Both the position numbers and the translations under genes were made by a program. DNA of 64,000 bases from Heyndrickxia acidiproducens DSM 23148 (lineage in GTDB: Bacteria; Bacillota; Bacilli; Bacillales; Bacillaceae_C). Shown here piece after piece: positions 1 to 6,267 of this stretch (its first letter is position 1; each line of letters starts with the position of its first letter). The notes under the pieces were generated by a model. The model saw only the letters and a list, made by a program, of their open reading frames with translations. It had not been told where the DNA came from and made no database searches. The stretch is from contig NZ_KB893981.1 in assembly GCF_000374345.1 (NCBI RefSeq), positions 1 to 64,000 of the forward strand, given 5' to 3'.

Positions 1-2
1 CG

Positions 3-80
3 GAAAGTCTGCTGGATTTTCATCCGTTCCAGAAATTGCAGAAATGGGAGGATGCCACTAAATTTTGTACTATTCTTTAA
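3..80 (+). pseudogene. C-terminal tail of an unidentified reading frame running in from the left edge
   Basis: An open frame enters from the window edge and stops at a TAA at 78-80 (last residues about TKFCTIL). Only 25 codons are visible and I recognise no family. It could be the end of a real gene, a transposase remnant or chance. Confidence 0.2.
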
Positions 81-128
81 ATTGAATTCATATTTAATTC
101 TTGAGACAGGAATGATATAATTCACCTT

Positions 129-200
129 AAAGGTGCCCCCTTTCTTGGTTATTGTTTTTTCCTCAAAATCAATTATACCAAAGGATGGGGCCCTTTTTTT
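129..200 (+). terminator. Possible rho-independent terminator with a long loop
   Basis: AAAGGTGCCCC (129-139) can pair with GGGGCCCTTT (187-196) with one mismatch, followed by a T run to about 200. The loop is long (about 47 nt), so this is weaker than a classic terminator. It would close whatever ends at position 80. The rest of 81-262 is AT-rich with no gene visible. Confidence 0.35.
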
Positions 201-262
201 ATTTTAAATTACTATTTTACTTTCGTAATCTGGGTTTATAGTAAACTTTTTAATTTGTCCTA

Positions 263-291
263 TTGACATTATACCTATCGGGGTATATTAT
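263..291 (+). promoter_or_regulatory. Promoter with embedded CstR-type operator for the sulfur operon
   Basis: A -35 box TTGACA (263-268) and a -10 box TATTAT (286-291) are separated by 17 bp. Between them lies ATACCTATCGGGGTAT (271-286), with inverted arms ATACC/GGTAT. This matches the kind of operator known for CstR/CsoR repressors. A repressor bound here would occlude both promoter boxes. The cstR-like gene lies 440 bp downstream, so self-regulation is the natural reading. Confidence 0.75.
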
Positions 292-331
292 AAAACCTGT
301 CAACGATAGTTGTTATTTGAAGGAGGATTAA

Positions 332-715
332 ATGGAATTTTTACTTTTAATGACAATAATTTTAACTTTTGTTTTATATAAAAGATATTTTCCAGTTTCA
401 GGTGTTCATTGTATCAATTTGAAGGACCTTGATTTAGATAAAATAAAGGTAATTGATATAAGAGATTACAATGAATCGCACAACAACCCAGTTGAAGGCA
501 CGATGAATATTCCTATTTCTTATTTAAACAGAAATGTCAACGAAATTCCAAATAGTGATTTACACTTAATTGTATCAAATCTTCTTGAAAAAAATATTGG
601 AATACGCTTCTTTAGGAAAAAGGGCTTTTGTGTTGTTGGATATACTATTGTTAATTCTAAACATCACCATTTATTTTTAAAGGAAAATTCCTTGAAAATA
701 GGAACTAAATGTTAA
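332..715 (+). CDS. Membrane-anchored rhodanese-like protein lacking the catalytic cysteine
   Basis: A 127-residue protein with one N-terminal membrane segment (residues 3-17) followed by a rhodanese-like fold (VIDIRDY near residue 40, NIPISYL near 69). Where active rhodaneses carry the CxxGxRS loop, this protein has a run around VSNLLEKN with no cysteine; its only cysteines are elsewhere (near 27, 99 and the C-terminus). Sulfur transfer by the usual persulfide mechanism therefore looks impossible. The layout parallels the active protein at 1065-1427, which shares the anchor and the KRYxP motif, so this is probably a decayed or repurposed duplicate. A strong ribosome binding site (AAGGAGG) precedes the ATG. 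First gene of the operon, 12 nt before cstR. Confidence 0.75.
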   Translation: MEFLLLMTIILTFVLYKRYFPVSGVHCINLKDLDLDKIKVIDIRDYNESHNNPVEGTMNIPISYLNRNVNEIPNSDLHLIVSNLLEKNIGIRFFRKKGFCVVGYTIVNSKHHHLFLKENSLKIGTKC

Positions 716-727
716 GGAGGCAAAACA

Positions 728-991
728 ATGGATTACAATGTTCAAATGAAAAATAGAGTGAAACGTATTGAAGGTCAAGTGAGAGGAATTATAAGAATGA
801 TGGAAGAAAATAAGGACTGCAAAGAGGTTATTACACAGCTATCTGCAGCTAGAACCGCCATTGATCGTACGATTGGGGTAATCGTAAGTTCCAATTTAGT
901 TAATTGCGTTCAAGAAACTAATGAACAAGGGGGAAAAAATACGGAAGAATTAATACAGGAAGCAGTTAACTTGCTAGTAAAAAGTCGTTAG
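728..991 (+). CDS. cstR: CstR-type persulfide-sensing repressor (CsoR/FrmR/RcnR family)
   Basis: An all-helical 87-residue DUF156 protein of standard family length. Cys31 and Cys60 are both present, the pair that forms a di- or trisulfide link in the persulfide sensor CstR. Copper-sensing CsoR needs an additional histidine four residues before the second cysteine; here that position is Asn56, which argues against copper sensing. The N-terminal RVKRIEGQVRG is the family signature. In the family it represses rhodanese/CoADR-type genes until reactive sulfur species modify the cysteines. Neighbours are sulfurtransferases, and ATACC-N6-GGTAT operators precede this and later genes. Functional assignment by family and context. 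Confidence 0.88.
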   Translation: MDYNVQMKNRVKRIEGQVRGIIRMMEENKDCKEVITQLSAARTAIDRTIGVIVSSNLVNCVQETNEQGGKNTEELIQEAVNLLVKSR

Positions 992-1017
992 AAAAGGATA
1001 TTTTTTTAACTTTAAAA

Positions 1018-1033
1018 ATACCTATATGGGTAT
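1018..1033 (+). promoter_or_regulatory. CstR-type operator 2
   Basis: ATACCTATATGGGTAT, arms ATACC and GGTAT around six bases, 32 bp upstream of the rhodanese at 1065. A TATAGT -10-like box overlaps its right end (1033-1038); no convincing -35 is visible. Confidence 0.65.
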
Positions 1034-1064
1034 ATAGTGTGAATTACATCTGGGAGGTTACCAA

Positions 1065-1427
1065 ATGGACTATGTTAATTATCTTGTTATTGCAATATTT
1101 CTATTCTTTTTATTCAAAAGATACTTGCCAACAAAAGGGGTTAACAACATTTCAACAACAGACTTAAAAGCTGAATTAAATGACAAAAACAAACAATTTG
1201 TTGACGTTCGTACACCCGAAGAGTATAAGGGAAATCATATTAGAGGCTTTAAAAATATCCCTCTTAATCAACTCGCCCAAAAAGCGGAGAAAGAACTGTC
1301 AAGGGAAAAAGAAGTAATCGTGATCTGTCAAAGTGGAATGAGAAGTAGGCAGGCGAGTAAGATCTTAAAGAAATTAGGATTTTCAAAAGTTACAAATGTT
1401 AAGAGTGGAATGAATGCTTGGTCTTAA
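1065..1427 (+). CDS. Membrane-anchored single-domain rhodanese
   Basis: A 120-residue protein with an N-terminal membrane segment (residues 5-17), then one rhodanese domain (about 28-120). The active loop CQSGMRS (cysteine near residue 90) is the thiosulfate/persulfide sulfurtransferase signature, and DVRTPEEY near residue 47 is the conserved CH2A-like motif. It would move sulfane sulfur at the cytoplasmic face of the membrane. It has its own CstR-type operator, a GGGAGG ribosome binding site, and lies 25 nt before a second, soluble rhodanese. Family assignment is secure; the physiological donor and acceptor are unknown. Confidence 0.88.
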   Translation: MDYVNYLVIAIFLFFLFKRYLPTKGVNNISTTDLKAELNDKNKQFVDVRTPEEYKGNHIRGFKNIPLNQLAQKAEKELSREKEVIVICQSGMRSRQASKILKKLGFSKVTNVKSGMNAWS

Positions 1428-1452
1428 ACAAAATAATTGGAGGAACCTTTAG

Positions 1453-1749
1453 ATGAATAAAATCACAGCAAAAGAAGTTGAAAAATTAATAAACGAAGGA
1501 AAAACAATAAATATCATTGATGTTCGTGAAGTTCATGAAGTTGCAACTGGAAAAATTTCAGGTGCAGTAAACATTCCATTAGGATTAATTGAGTTTCGTA
1601 TGCATGAATTAGATAAATCAAAAGAATATATCATTGTTTGCCATTCAGGAGGCAGAAGTAGTCGTGCTGTGCAATTCCTTGAAAGCTACGGATATAACGT
1701 GATTAACTTGATTGGTGGAATGCTTGCTTGGGAAAGTGAAACTAAATAA
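1453..1749 (+). CDS. Cytoplasmic single-domain rhodanese
   Basis: A 98-residue stand-alone rhodanese with no membrane segment. The active-site loop is CHSGGRS (cysteine near residue 64) and the first motif is IIDVREVHE. GGAGGAACC precedes the ATG. It is the second active rhodanese of this operon, immediately after the membrane-anchored one, suggesting parallel transfer at membrane and in cytosol during persulfide detoxification. Similar small rhodaneses (GlpE/YrkF-like) are common next to cstR and CoADR genes. Confidence 0.87.
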   Translation: MNKITAKEVEKLINEGKTINIIDVREVHEVATGKISGAVNIPLGLIEFRMHELDKSKEYIIVCHSGGRSSRAVQFLESYGYNVINLIGGMLAWESETK

Positions 1750-1766
1750 ATTTTTCAGAAAAAATA

Positions 1767-1782
1767 ATACCCTTACAGGTAT
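1767..1782 (+). promoter_or_regulatory. CstR-type operator 3
   Basis: ATACCCTTACAGGTAT, the same arms and six-base centre as the other copies. It lies in the 184-bp gap between the second rhodanese and the DsrE-like gene. A TATAAA box (1780-1785) overlaps its right edge. Confidence 0.65.
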
Positions 1783-1826
1783 AAAACAATGAATTTAAAA
1801 TTCCTAATATATTCTTTGTTGGCTTC

Positions 1827-1850
1827 ATACCTAGATAGTAATATGGGTAT
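1827..1850 (+). promoter_or_regulatory. Stretched operator-like pair of half sites
   Basis: ATACC (1827-1831) and GGGTAT (1845-1850) occur in the same inverted orientation as the true operators but 13 bp apart instead of five or six. A possible -35 TTGGCT (1819-1824) is next to it. It could be a degenerate operator or a chance pair of half sites. Confidence 0.35.
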
Positions 1851-1859
1851 TTAATAATT

Positions 1860-1933
1860 TTTAATAACAAGGTCAAATAAAGACATAATAAAATATTAAT
1901 CTTTAATAACATGACCAAATAGGAGGCATAATA
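1860..1933 (+). repeat. Imperfect direct repeat of the ribosome-binding region before the DsrE-like gene
   Basis: The stretch at 1860-1890 (TTTAATAACA ... CATAATA) recurs at 1902-1933 with a few changes. Only the second copy has the AGGAGG ribosome binding site; the first reads AAAGA there. It looks like a local duplication. Confidence 0.45.
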
Positions 1934-2329
1934 ATGAGTGAAAAAGTAGCAATTATCGCAAGCAATGGTGGATTATTCGATGCCTATAAAGTCTTTAATA
2001 TTGCAACAGCAGCAGCTTCAATGGATCAAGAGGTAGCTATTTTCTTTACCTTTGAAGGATTAAACTTAATTCATAAAGAAGCGAATAAACAACTACCTAT
2101 GCCAGAAGGAAAAGAACATTTTGCAGAAGGATTTGCAAAGGCAAATGTTCCTTCTATTCCTGACATACTCGCAATGGCACAAGAATTAGGAGTTAAATTG
2201 ATTGGCTGTCAAATGACTATGGATGTAATGGGACTTGGAGAAGAAGTGTTTGTTGATGGGATTGAAGTCGGTGGAGCTGTAACATTCCTACAATTTGCGA
2301 AAGATGCTGATGTAACACTAACTTTTTAA
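1934..2329 (+). CDS. DsrE/DsrF-like sulfur-relay family protein
   Basis: A 131-residue protein of the DsrE/F superfamily. The start KVAIIASNGGLFDAYKVFNIA is the Rossmann-like first strand and loop. The IGCQMTMDVMG stretch (cysteine near residue 95) carries the conserved cysteine on the loop where these proteins accept persulfide. Homologues such as B. subtilis YrkE sit beside rhodanese and TusA genes. It likely receives or stores sulfane sulfur from the neighbouring rhodaneses. AGGAGGC precedes the ATG by about 7 nt. Confidence 0.8.
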   Translation: MSEKVAIIASNGGLFDAYKVFNIATAAASMDQEVAIFFTFEGLNLIHKEANKQLPMPEGKEHFAEGFAKANVPSIPDILAMAQELGVKLIGCQMTMDVMGLGEEVFVDGIEVGGAVTFLQFAKDADVTLTF

Positions 2330-2433
2330 TTTACACGTAAAGATATCATGCTTGCAAGCTGAATTCAGCTTAGTTTGTTTTACTTGCAAGCTTTTGAAAC
2401 CATACTCTTTTAAAAATTTTTTTGCTTTAATTT

Positions 2434-2449
2434 ATACCTTATAGGGTAT
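2434..2449 (+). promoter_or_regulatory. CstR-type operator 4
   Basis: ATACCTTATAGGGTAT, arms ATACC/GGTAT, 37 bp upstream of the CoA-disulfide reductase start. Fourth copy of the motif, so each transcription block of the cluster carries one. Confidence 0.68.
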
Positions 2450-2486
2450 TTGAAAATTGTGAATAAAACATCAGGAGGATTTTACC

Positions 2487-4430
2487 ATGACACAAAAAGT
2501 AATCATCATAGGTGGAGTTGCAGGCGGGGCCACAGCAGCAGCGAAGTTAAGAAGATTAAGTGAAGACGTAGAAATTATTCTTGTTGAACGTGGAGAATAT
2601 ATTTCATTTGCCAACTGTGGTTTACCATATTATATTGGGGAAACCATTACAGACAGAAGTAAATTATTAGTACAAACAGTAGAAGGTATGTCGGAACGAT
2701 TTAACATGGATATTCGTAATCTGAGTGAAGTAGTGAGTATTAATCCTGATCATCATTCAGTCACGATTAAAAATTTGCGAAATGGTGAAGAGTACAAAGA
2801 AACATACGATAAATTATTGTTATCACCCGGCGCTAGACCAATTATACCCCCAATTCCCTGTCTAAAGGAAAATGAGACATTATTTACCCTAAGAAATATT
2901 CCAGATACGGATAAAATCAAAAACTATGTAGATCAACAAAAACCAAAACAAGCAGTTGTTGTCGGTGGTGGCTTTATCGGTATTGAAATGGCAGAAAACT
3001 TGGCAGAACGCGGGATTAAAGTCACGATTATTGAAATGGCAAACCAAGTAATGGCACCTATCGATTATGAAATGGCAAGTATCTTGCACCACCATCTAAA
3101 AGAAAAAGGTGTACGATTAATTTTAGAGAATGGTGTACAATCTTTTGCAGATAATGGAAAGAAAATAATCTTATCTGATGGGACAACAGTAGATACAGAT
3201 ATGACCATTCTTTCTATTGGAGTAAGACCTGAAAATGAATTAGCGAAAAATGCTGGTCTTGAATTAGGTCCACGCGGTCATATTATTGTAAATGAATATC
3301 TGCAAACCTCAAACGAGGACATTTATGCTGTAGGAGACGCAATAGAAGTAGTGGATTATATTAATGGTAATCAAACAGCGATTCCTCTAGCTGGACCAGC
3401 AAATAGACAGGGTCGTATTGCAGCGAAAAATATGATGGGACAAAAAGAGAAATATCAAGGAACACTTGGTACATCAGTGGCAAAAGTTTTCGATTTAACG
3501 GTGGCTTCAACTGGAAACAATGAAAAGACACTAAAAAGGATTAGAACTCCTTATGAGGTTCTTCATATCCATCCAAGTTCACATGCAGGCTATTATCCGG
3601 GGGCTGCACAAATTTCATTAAAACTTATTTTTAACAAAGAAACAGGTAAAATATATGGAGCGCAGGCCATAGGGGTAGATGGAGTTGAAAAACGAATAGA
3701 TGTCATTTCAACAGCTATCAAAGGTGGATTAACAGTGGAGGATTTAACCAATCTAGAACTATCTTATGCACCTCCATATTCTTCCGCAAAAGATCCTGTT
3801 AATATGGCAGGTTATGTGGCGACAAACATACTCGAAGGAGAGTTAGAACATATTCAATGGCATGAGGTAGATAAAACAATTGATGATGGTGGGCTATTAA
3901 TTGATGTCCGTGAACCGATGGAACGTGAATTTGGTTATATTAAAGGGTCTATCAATATTCCATTAAATGATCTTAGAAAGAGATTAAATGAAATTCCAAA
4001 AGACAAAACAGTTTATGTCAGCTGTCAAGTTGGTTTAAGAGGATATTTAGCAAGTCGAATTTTGAAAAATAACGGATACCATGTCAAAAATGTTGATGGT
4101 GGTTGGAAAACATATTCATCTGTCTATGGTAGTAATATTCATGTTGATGTGGAAACAACAACGAATGACTTAGGTGAAACGATTATTCAAGATGAAAATG
4201 ATATAATAGTGGATGAAGTTGTTGACGTTACAGGTCTAACTTGTCCTATGCCTATTGTAAAATTAAAAAAGGGTATAGAGACAATTGAAAGCAATCAGAT
4301 TTTAGAACTTCATGCAACAGACAGAGGAACATTAAATGACTTACCTGCATGGTCGAAAAACGCAGGACATACTATCTTAAAAACAGAACAAGATGGTCCG
4401 GTCATTAAATTTTGGATTAAAAAGAAATAA
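2487..4430 (+). CDS. CoA-disulfide reductase fused to rhodanese and TusA domains
   Basis: A 647-residue three-domain protein. Residues 1 to about 450 form a flavin disulfide reductase: FAD motif GGVAGG at 9-14, the single active cysteine Cys44 in SFANCGLPYY (typical of CoADR, which has one instead of two cysteines), and an NAD(P)H motif GGGFIGIE near 160. A rhodanese domain follows (about 455-545) with Cys513 in CQVGLRG. A C-terminal TusA domain starts near 575 with Cys586 in TCPMPIVKLKKG. CoADR-rhodanese fusions reduce CoA persulfide and polysulfide; the extra TusA gives an attached sulfur acceptor. Last gene of the CstR operon, with its own operator. Confidence 0.92.
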   Translation: MTQKVIIIGGVAGGATAAAKLRRLSEDVEIILVERGEYISFANCGLPYYIGETITDRSKLLVQTVEGMSERFNMDIRNLSEVVSINPDHHSVTIKNLRNGEEYKETYDKLLLSPGARPIIPPIPCLKENETLFTLRNIPDTDKIKNYVDQQKPKQAVVVGGGFIGIEMAENLAERGIKVTIIEMANQVMAPIDYEMASILHHHLKEKGVRLILENGVQSFADNGKKIILSDGTTVDTDMTILSIGVRPENELAKNAGLELGPRGHIIVNEYLQTSNEDIYAVGDAIEVVDYINGNQTAIPLAGPANRQGRIAAKNMMGQKEKYQGTLGTSVAKVFDLTVASTGNNEKTLKRIRTPYEVLHIHPSSHAGYYPGAAQISLKLIFNKETGKIYGAQAIGVDGVEKRIDVISTAIKGGLTVEDLTNLELSYAPPYSSAKDPVNMAGYVATNILEGELEHIQWHEVDKTIDDGGLLIDVREPMEREFGYIKGSINIPLNDLRKRLNEIPKDKTVYVSCQVGLRGYLASRILKNNGYHVKNVDGGWKTYSSVYGSNIHVDVETTTNDLGETIIQDENDIIVDEVVDVTGLTCPMPIVKLKKGIETIESNQILELHATDRGTLNDLPAWSKNAGHTILKTEQDGPVIKFWIKKK

Positions 4431-4514
4431 AGGTACAACGTTTTTCCTATTTATGAATCAGTGTTTTGATATTTTTATTTATTACACAAATGGGCGCAAC
4501 TGTTGAAGATCATT

Positions 4515-4557
4515 AGTCTAATTCCTCGATAAAAATGTGGAGGAATTAGACTTTTTT
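4515..4557 (+). terminator. Strong rho-independent terminator
   Basis: AGTCTAATTCCTC (4515-4527) pairs perfectly with GAGGAATTAGACT (4540-4552), 12-nt loop, followed by six Ts. It lies 85 bp after the CoADR gene and probably ends the sulfur operon. Confidence 0.85.
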
Positions 4558-4829
4558 GATCTCTTAAAATCTTTTTTCTTTGGAAGACCATTTTTCTTGA
4601 CATCACTCCAATGGTAACCATGTTATAGTAGTGATTAATTTCCGGCAGTGTAAATAAATTAGGTTTACCACTTCGAGAAGGATCGCGTCTCCTAATATCG
4701 AAACAAAAGGCAAAGAGATTGAATTTGACCCTATGGAGATTGCTATGGCTAATTAAATATGAAAACACTTGGTTAATAATTGATCGGGAAAACCGTGAAA
4801 TTTATGAAATATAAAATGGAGATAAACAG
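4558..4829. other. Gene-poor AT-rich stretch with possible decayed reading frames
   Basis: No confident gene. On the plus strand a frame is open from 4635 to a TAA at about 4810 (about 58 codons, ending IDRENREIYEI) with no start or ribosome binding site. On the minus strand a 97-codon frame covers 4475-4768 but runs across the terminator at 4515-4557 and has no clear ribosome binding site. Either may be the scar of a lost gene. The last 15 bases hold the ribosome binding site (GGAGAT) of the next gene. Confidence 0.3.
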
Positions 4830-5078
4830 ATGAATATAAAACCAATGGATACACCCAAAACACGGCAAGAATTTGAGAGGAATTTTCATATAGCAGCAGA
4901 GCAGTTTATCGAGGGAAAGATGAATTTAGTTAATGTGAGAAGAATTGCAGAAGGGCTTTCAAAAGTAAGAAAGTTACCCAATAATCGTATCGATTTTCTT
5001 AGTGTTGATGAAACTGCAAGATTACATGTAAATATGGCTTCAAACTTTCAAGATTCTATATTACAAGATGAAGAATAA
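4830..5078 (+). CDS. Small hypothetical protein
   Basis: An 82-residue acidic, soluble protein preceded by GGAGAT about 7 nt before the ATG. It has the look of a real folded protein: two probable helices (RQEFERNFHIAAEQFIEGK and VRRIAEGLSKVRKL), a conserved-looking stretch LPNNRIDFLSVDETARL, and a short polar tail. No membrane segment, cysteine pair or nucleic-acid-binding motif is visible. I do not recognise a named family. AT-rich composition matches the sulfur operon to its left, so it belongs to the same probably acquired block. Confidence 0.6.
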   Translation: MNIKPMDTPKTRQEFERNFHIAAEQFIEGKMNLVNVRRIAEGLSKVRKLPNNRIDFLSVDETARLHVNMASNFQDSILQDEE

Positions 5079-5270
5079 AAATAATGTATTTAATAAAAAT
5101 ATGCACCACTACATCTCATGTTTTTTTGTGATTTATACTATCGTCAGCACTCCACACATATTGAGTACGGAACATTTTGATGAAATTATAGAAAGTGGGA
5201 GAATACCTCTATAAACTTCATAAAAAGTATGTAAATAATAAGGAAAAGCATAGTAGACCAAAACTAAAAA
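5079..5270. other. Intergenic; one doubtful 37-codon frame
   Basis: A frame from ATG 5101 to TAA 5214 encodes 37 residues (ending IIESGRIPL) but has no ribosome binding site, so I do not call it a gene. Nothing else seen. Confidence 0.3.
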
Positions 5271-5305
5271 GGCATCGGTAAGATTATTTACCAATGCTTT
5301 TTTTT
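5271..5305. terminator. Bidirectional terminator hairpin
   Basis: GCATCGGTAA (5272-5281) pairs with TTACCAATGC (5288-5297) with one mismatch. T run follows on the plus strand (5298-5305); on the minus strand the hairpin is followed by CTTTTT. It lies directly after the stop of the minus-strand open frame ending at 5307. Confidence 0.6.
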
Positions 5306-5306
5306 C

Positions 5307-5525
5307 TTAAATTATAACTTCAACCCTAACATAACATATCCCACTTATATCATCATCTTTTAAATACCATGCTAGCAGTGTTTTTCTTTCCATTCCTTCA
5401 CCCATGCTATTATTTTTTTTGGCCCCAACTTGGGCCCAGTGGCCCCAAATTAGTGCATTATCTTGCTCAATTTTGCAAAATACATAAAAACGAAAAAACC
5501 CCTGAAACGTTGATTTAACAACATT
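5307..5525 (-). pseudogene. Possible gene remnant (open frame without start)
   Basis: On the minus strand 72 codons are open before a TAA at 5309-5307, and the last ones (LLAWYLKDDDISGICYVRVE) read like real protein. No start or ribosome binding site is seen, and the 5' half overlaps the hairpin at 5497-5534, so the frame is probably the tail of a lost gene. A terminator lies just beyond the stop. The family is not recognised. Directly repeated GGCCCCAA motifs lie inside it near 5421 and 5441. Confidence 0.3.
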
Positions 5526-5536
5526 TCAAGGGTTTT
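5497..5536. terminator. Terminator-like hairpin
   Basis: AACCCCTGAAACGTTG (5497-5512) pairs with CAACATTTCAAGGGTT (5519-5534) with two mismatches, 6-nt loop, flanked by A-rich and T-rich sides. It could stop transcription in either direction. Confidence 0.55.
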
Positions 5537-5822
5537 ATTAGCATTAAAATGCATAATGCTAATATTAACGAGAGGAAAACACAGGGGAATTTGCAAAAAA
5601 GCATTCAGTTTCCATTTTCTAATCAGGAAAAAAGCAGGGGCAGCAAAAAACGGATGGACGATACCATAAAGGCAAGGGCCGGCAGTGCTTTACTAGCTTT
5701 TCAATGATGAAAAACAGCATGAAGGATTTTTTTAGAAAAAGGTGATAAAGTAATAATGAAGAAGATACCTGTCCACATCTTTTTATACAATGGACAGGGA
5801 ATTACAGGAAGGATGTTGCAGC
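5537..5822. other. Intergenic boundary between AT-rich block and host-like sequence
   Basis: No gene supported. Base composition changes here from the AT-rich left block to the more GC-rich backbone. The only plus-strand frame (from 5756) overlaps the SHOCT gene in another phase and looks like a shadow. The ribosome binding site AGGAAGG (5806-5812) decides the next start. Confidence 0.4.
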
Positions 5823-6062
5823 ATGATGTACGGAGGTTACGGCATGATGGGGGCATTTGGGATCGTCAGCATGTTTGCCCAGCTGCTGATTCTCGTTTTG
5901 ATCATATACTTGATCGTTATCGGAATCAAGAAACTCAGTGTAAAGGATGTTGCACCGCAGCATAAAGAAGACCGCAGTTTGGAAATTTTACGTGAACGTT
6001 ATGCAAAGGGCGAGATTACGGAAGAAGAATTTAAAAAAATGAAAAAAGAATTAACTGAATAA
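5823..6062 (+). CDS. Small SHOCT-domain membrane protein
   Basis: With the start at ATG 5823 the protein has 79 residues: a Gly/Met-rich N-terminus, one long hydrophobic membrane segment (about 13-36), a basic stop-transfer region and a C-terminal SHOCT domain (ILRERYAKGEITEEEFKKMK). An upstream in-frame ATG at 5790 has no ribosome binding site, whereas AGGAAGG lies 10 nt before 5823. SHOCT domains occur at the ends of many small envelope proteins and are thought to mediate oligomerisation; no enzymatic role is known. Monocistronic, followed by a weak terminator. Confidence 0.75.
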   Translation: MMYGGYGMMGAFGIVSMFAQLLILVLIIYLIVIGIKKLSVKDVAPQHKEDRSLEILRERYAKGEITEEEFKKMKKELTE

Positions 6063-6067
6063 AGCAA

Positions 6068-6096
6068 GGGGCCACAAAGCGGGCTCCTTTTTTGCG
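6068..6096 (+). terminator. Weak terminator after the SHOCT gene
   Basis: AAGGGGCC can pair imperfectly with GGGCTCCTT, followed by a T run. Short and imperfect. Confidence 0.4.
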
Positions 6097-6115
6097 TGAG
6101 TTGAAAAGAAGCAGC

Positions 6116-6222
6116 TATATAAAATGAACTTAAGTTTTTGCATCAAGACCCATCATCATTTTGCATGATTACTCCTTTTTACAGAGGGAAACAGAGTAGC
6201 AATGTTTCGTTCATTTTATATA
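6116..6222. repeat. 14-bp perfect inverted repeat around an 79-bp AT-rich centre
   Basis: TATATAAAATGAAC (6116-6129) and its exact reverse complement (6209-6222) bracket a gene-free segment between the SHOCT gene and hsp20. No coding capacity inside. It could be a solo mobile-element remnant or a regulatory cruciform; no flanking target duplication was recognised. Confidence 0.45.
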
Positions 6223-6234
6223 ATAGGTATCCAT

Positions 6235-6262
6235 AAAAAAATCCCCTTTGAGAAGGGGATTT
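6235..6262 (-). terminator. Terminator of the small heat-shock gene
   Basis: AAATCCCCTT (6239-6248) pairs perfectly with AAGGGGATTT (6253-6262). Read on the minus strand it is followed by a T run, directly after the hsp20 stop. Confidence 0.85.
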
Positions 6263-6267
6263 GTAAT

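Noticed and set aside
4475..4768. 97-codon minus-strand frame after the CoADR gene
   Set aside because: It runs through a strong plus-strand terminator and has no ribosome binding site; kept only as a possible scar.
5101..5214. 37-codon plus-strand frame
   Set aside because: No ribosome binding site and no recognisable family.
5756..5965. 69-codon frame overlapping the SHOCT gene
   Set aside because: Out of phase with the SHOCT frame, which shows a clear domain and membrane segment; this one does not.
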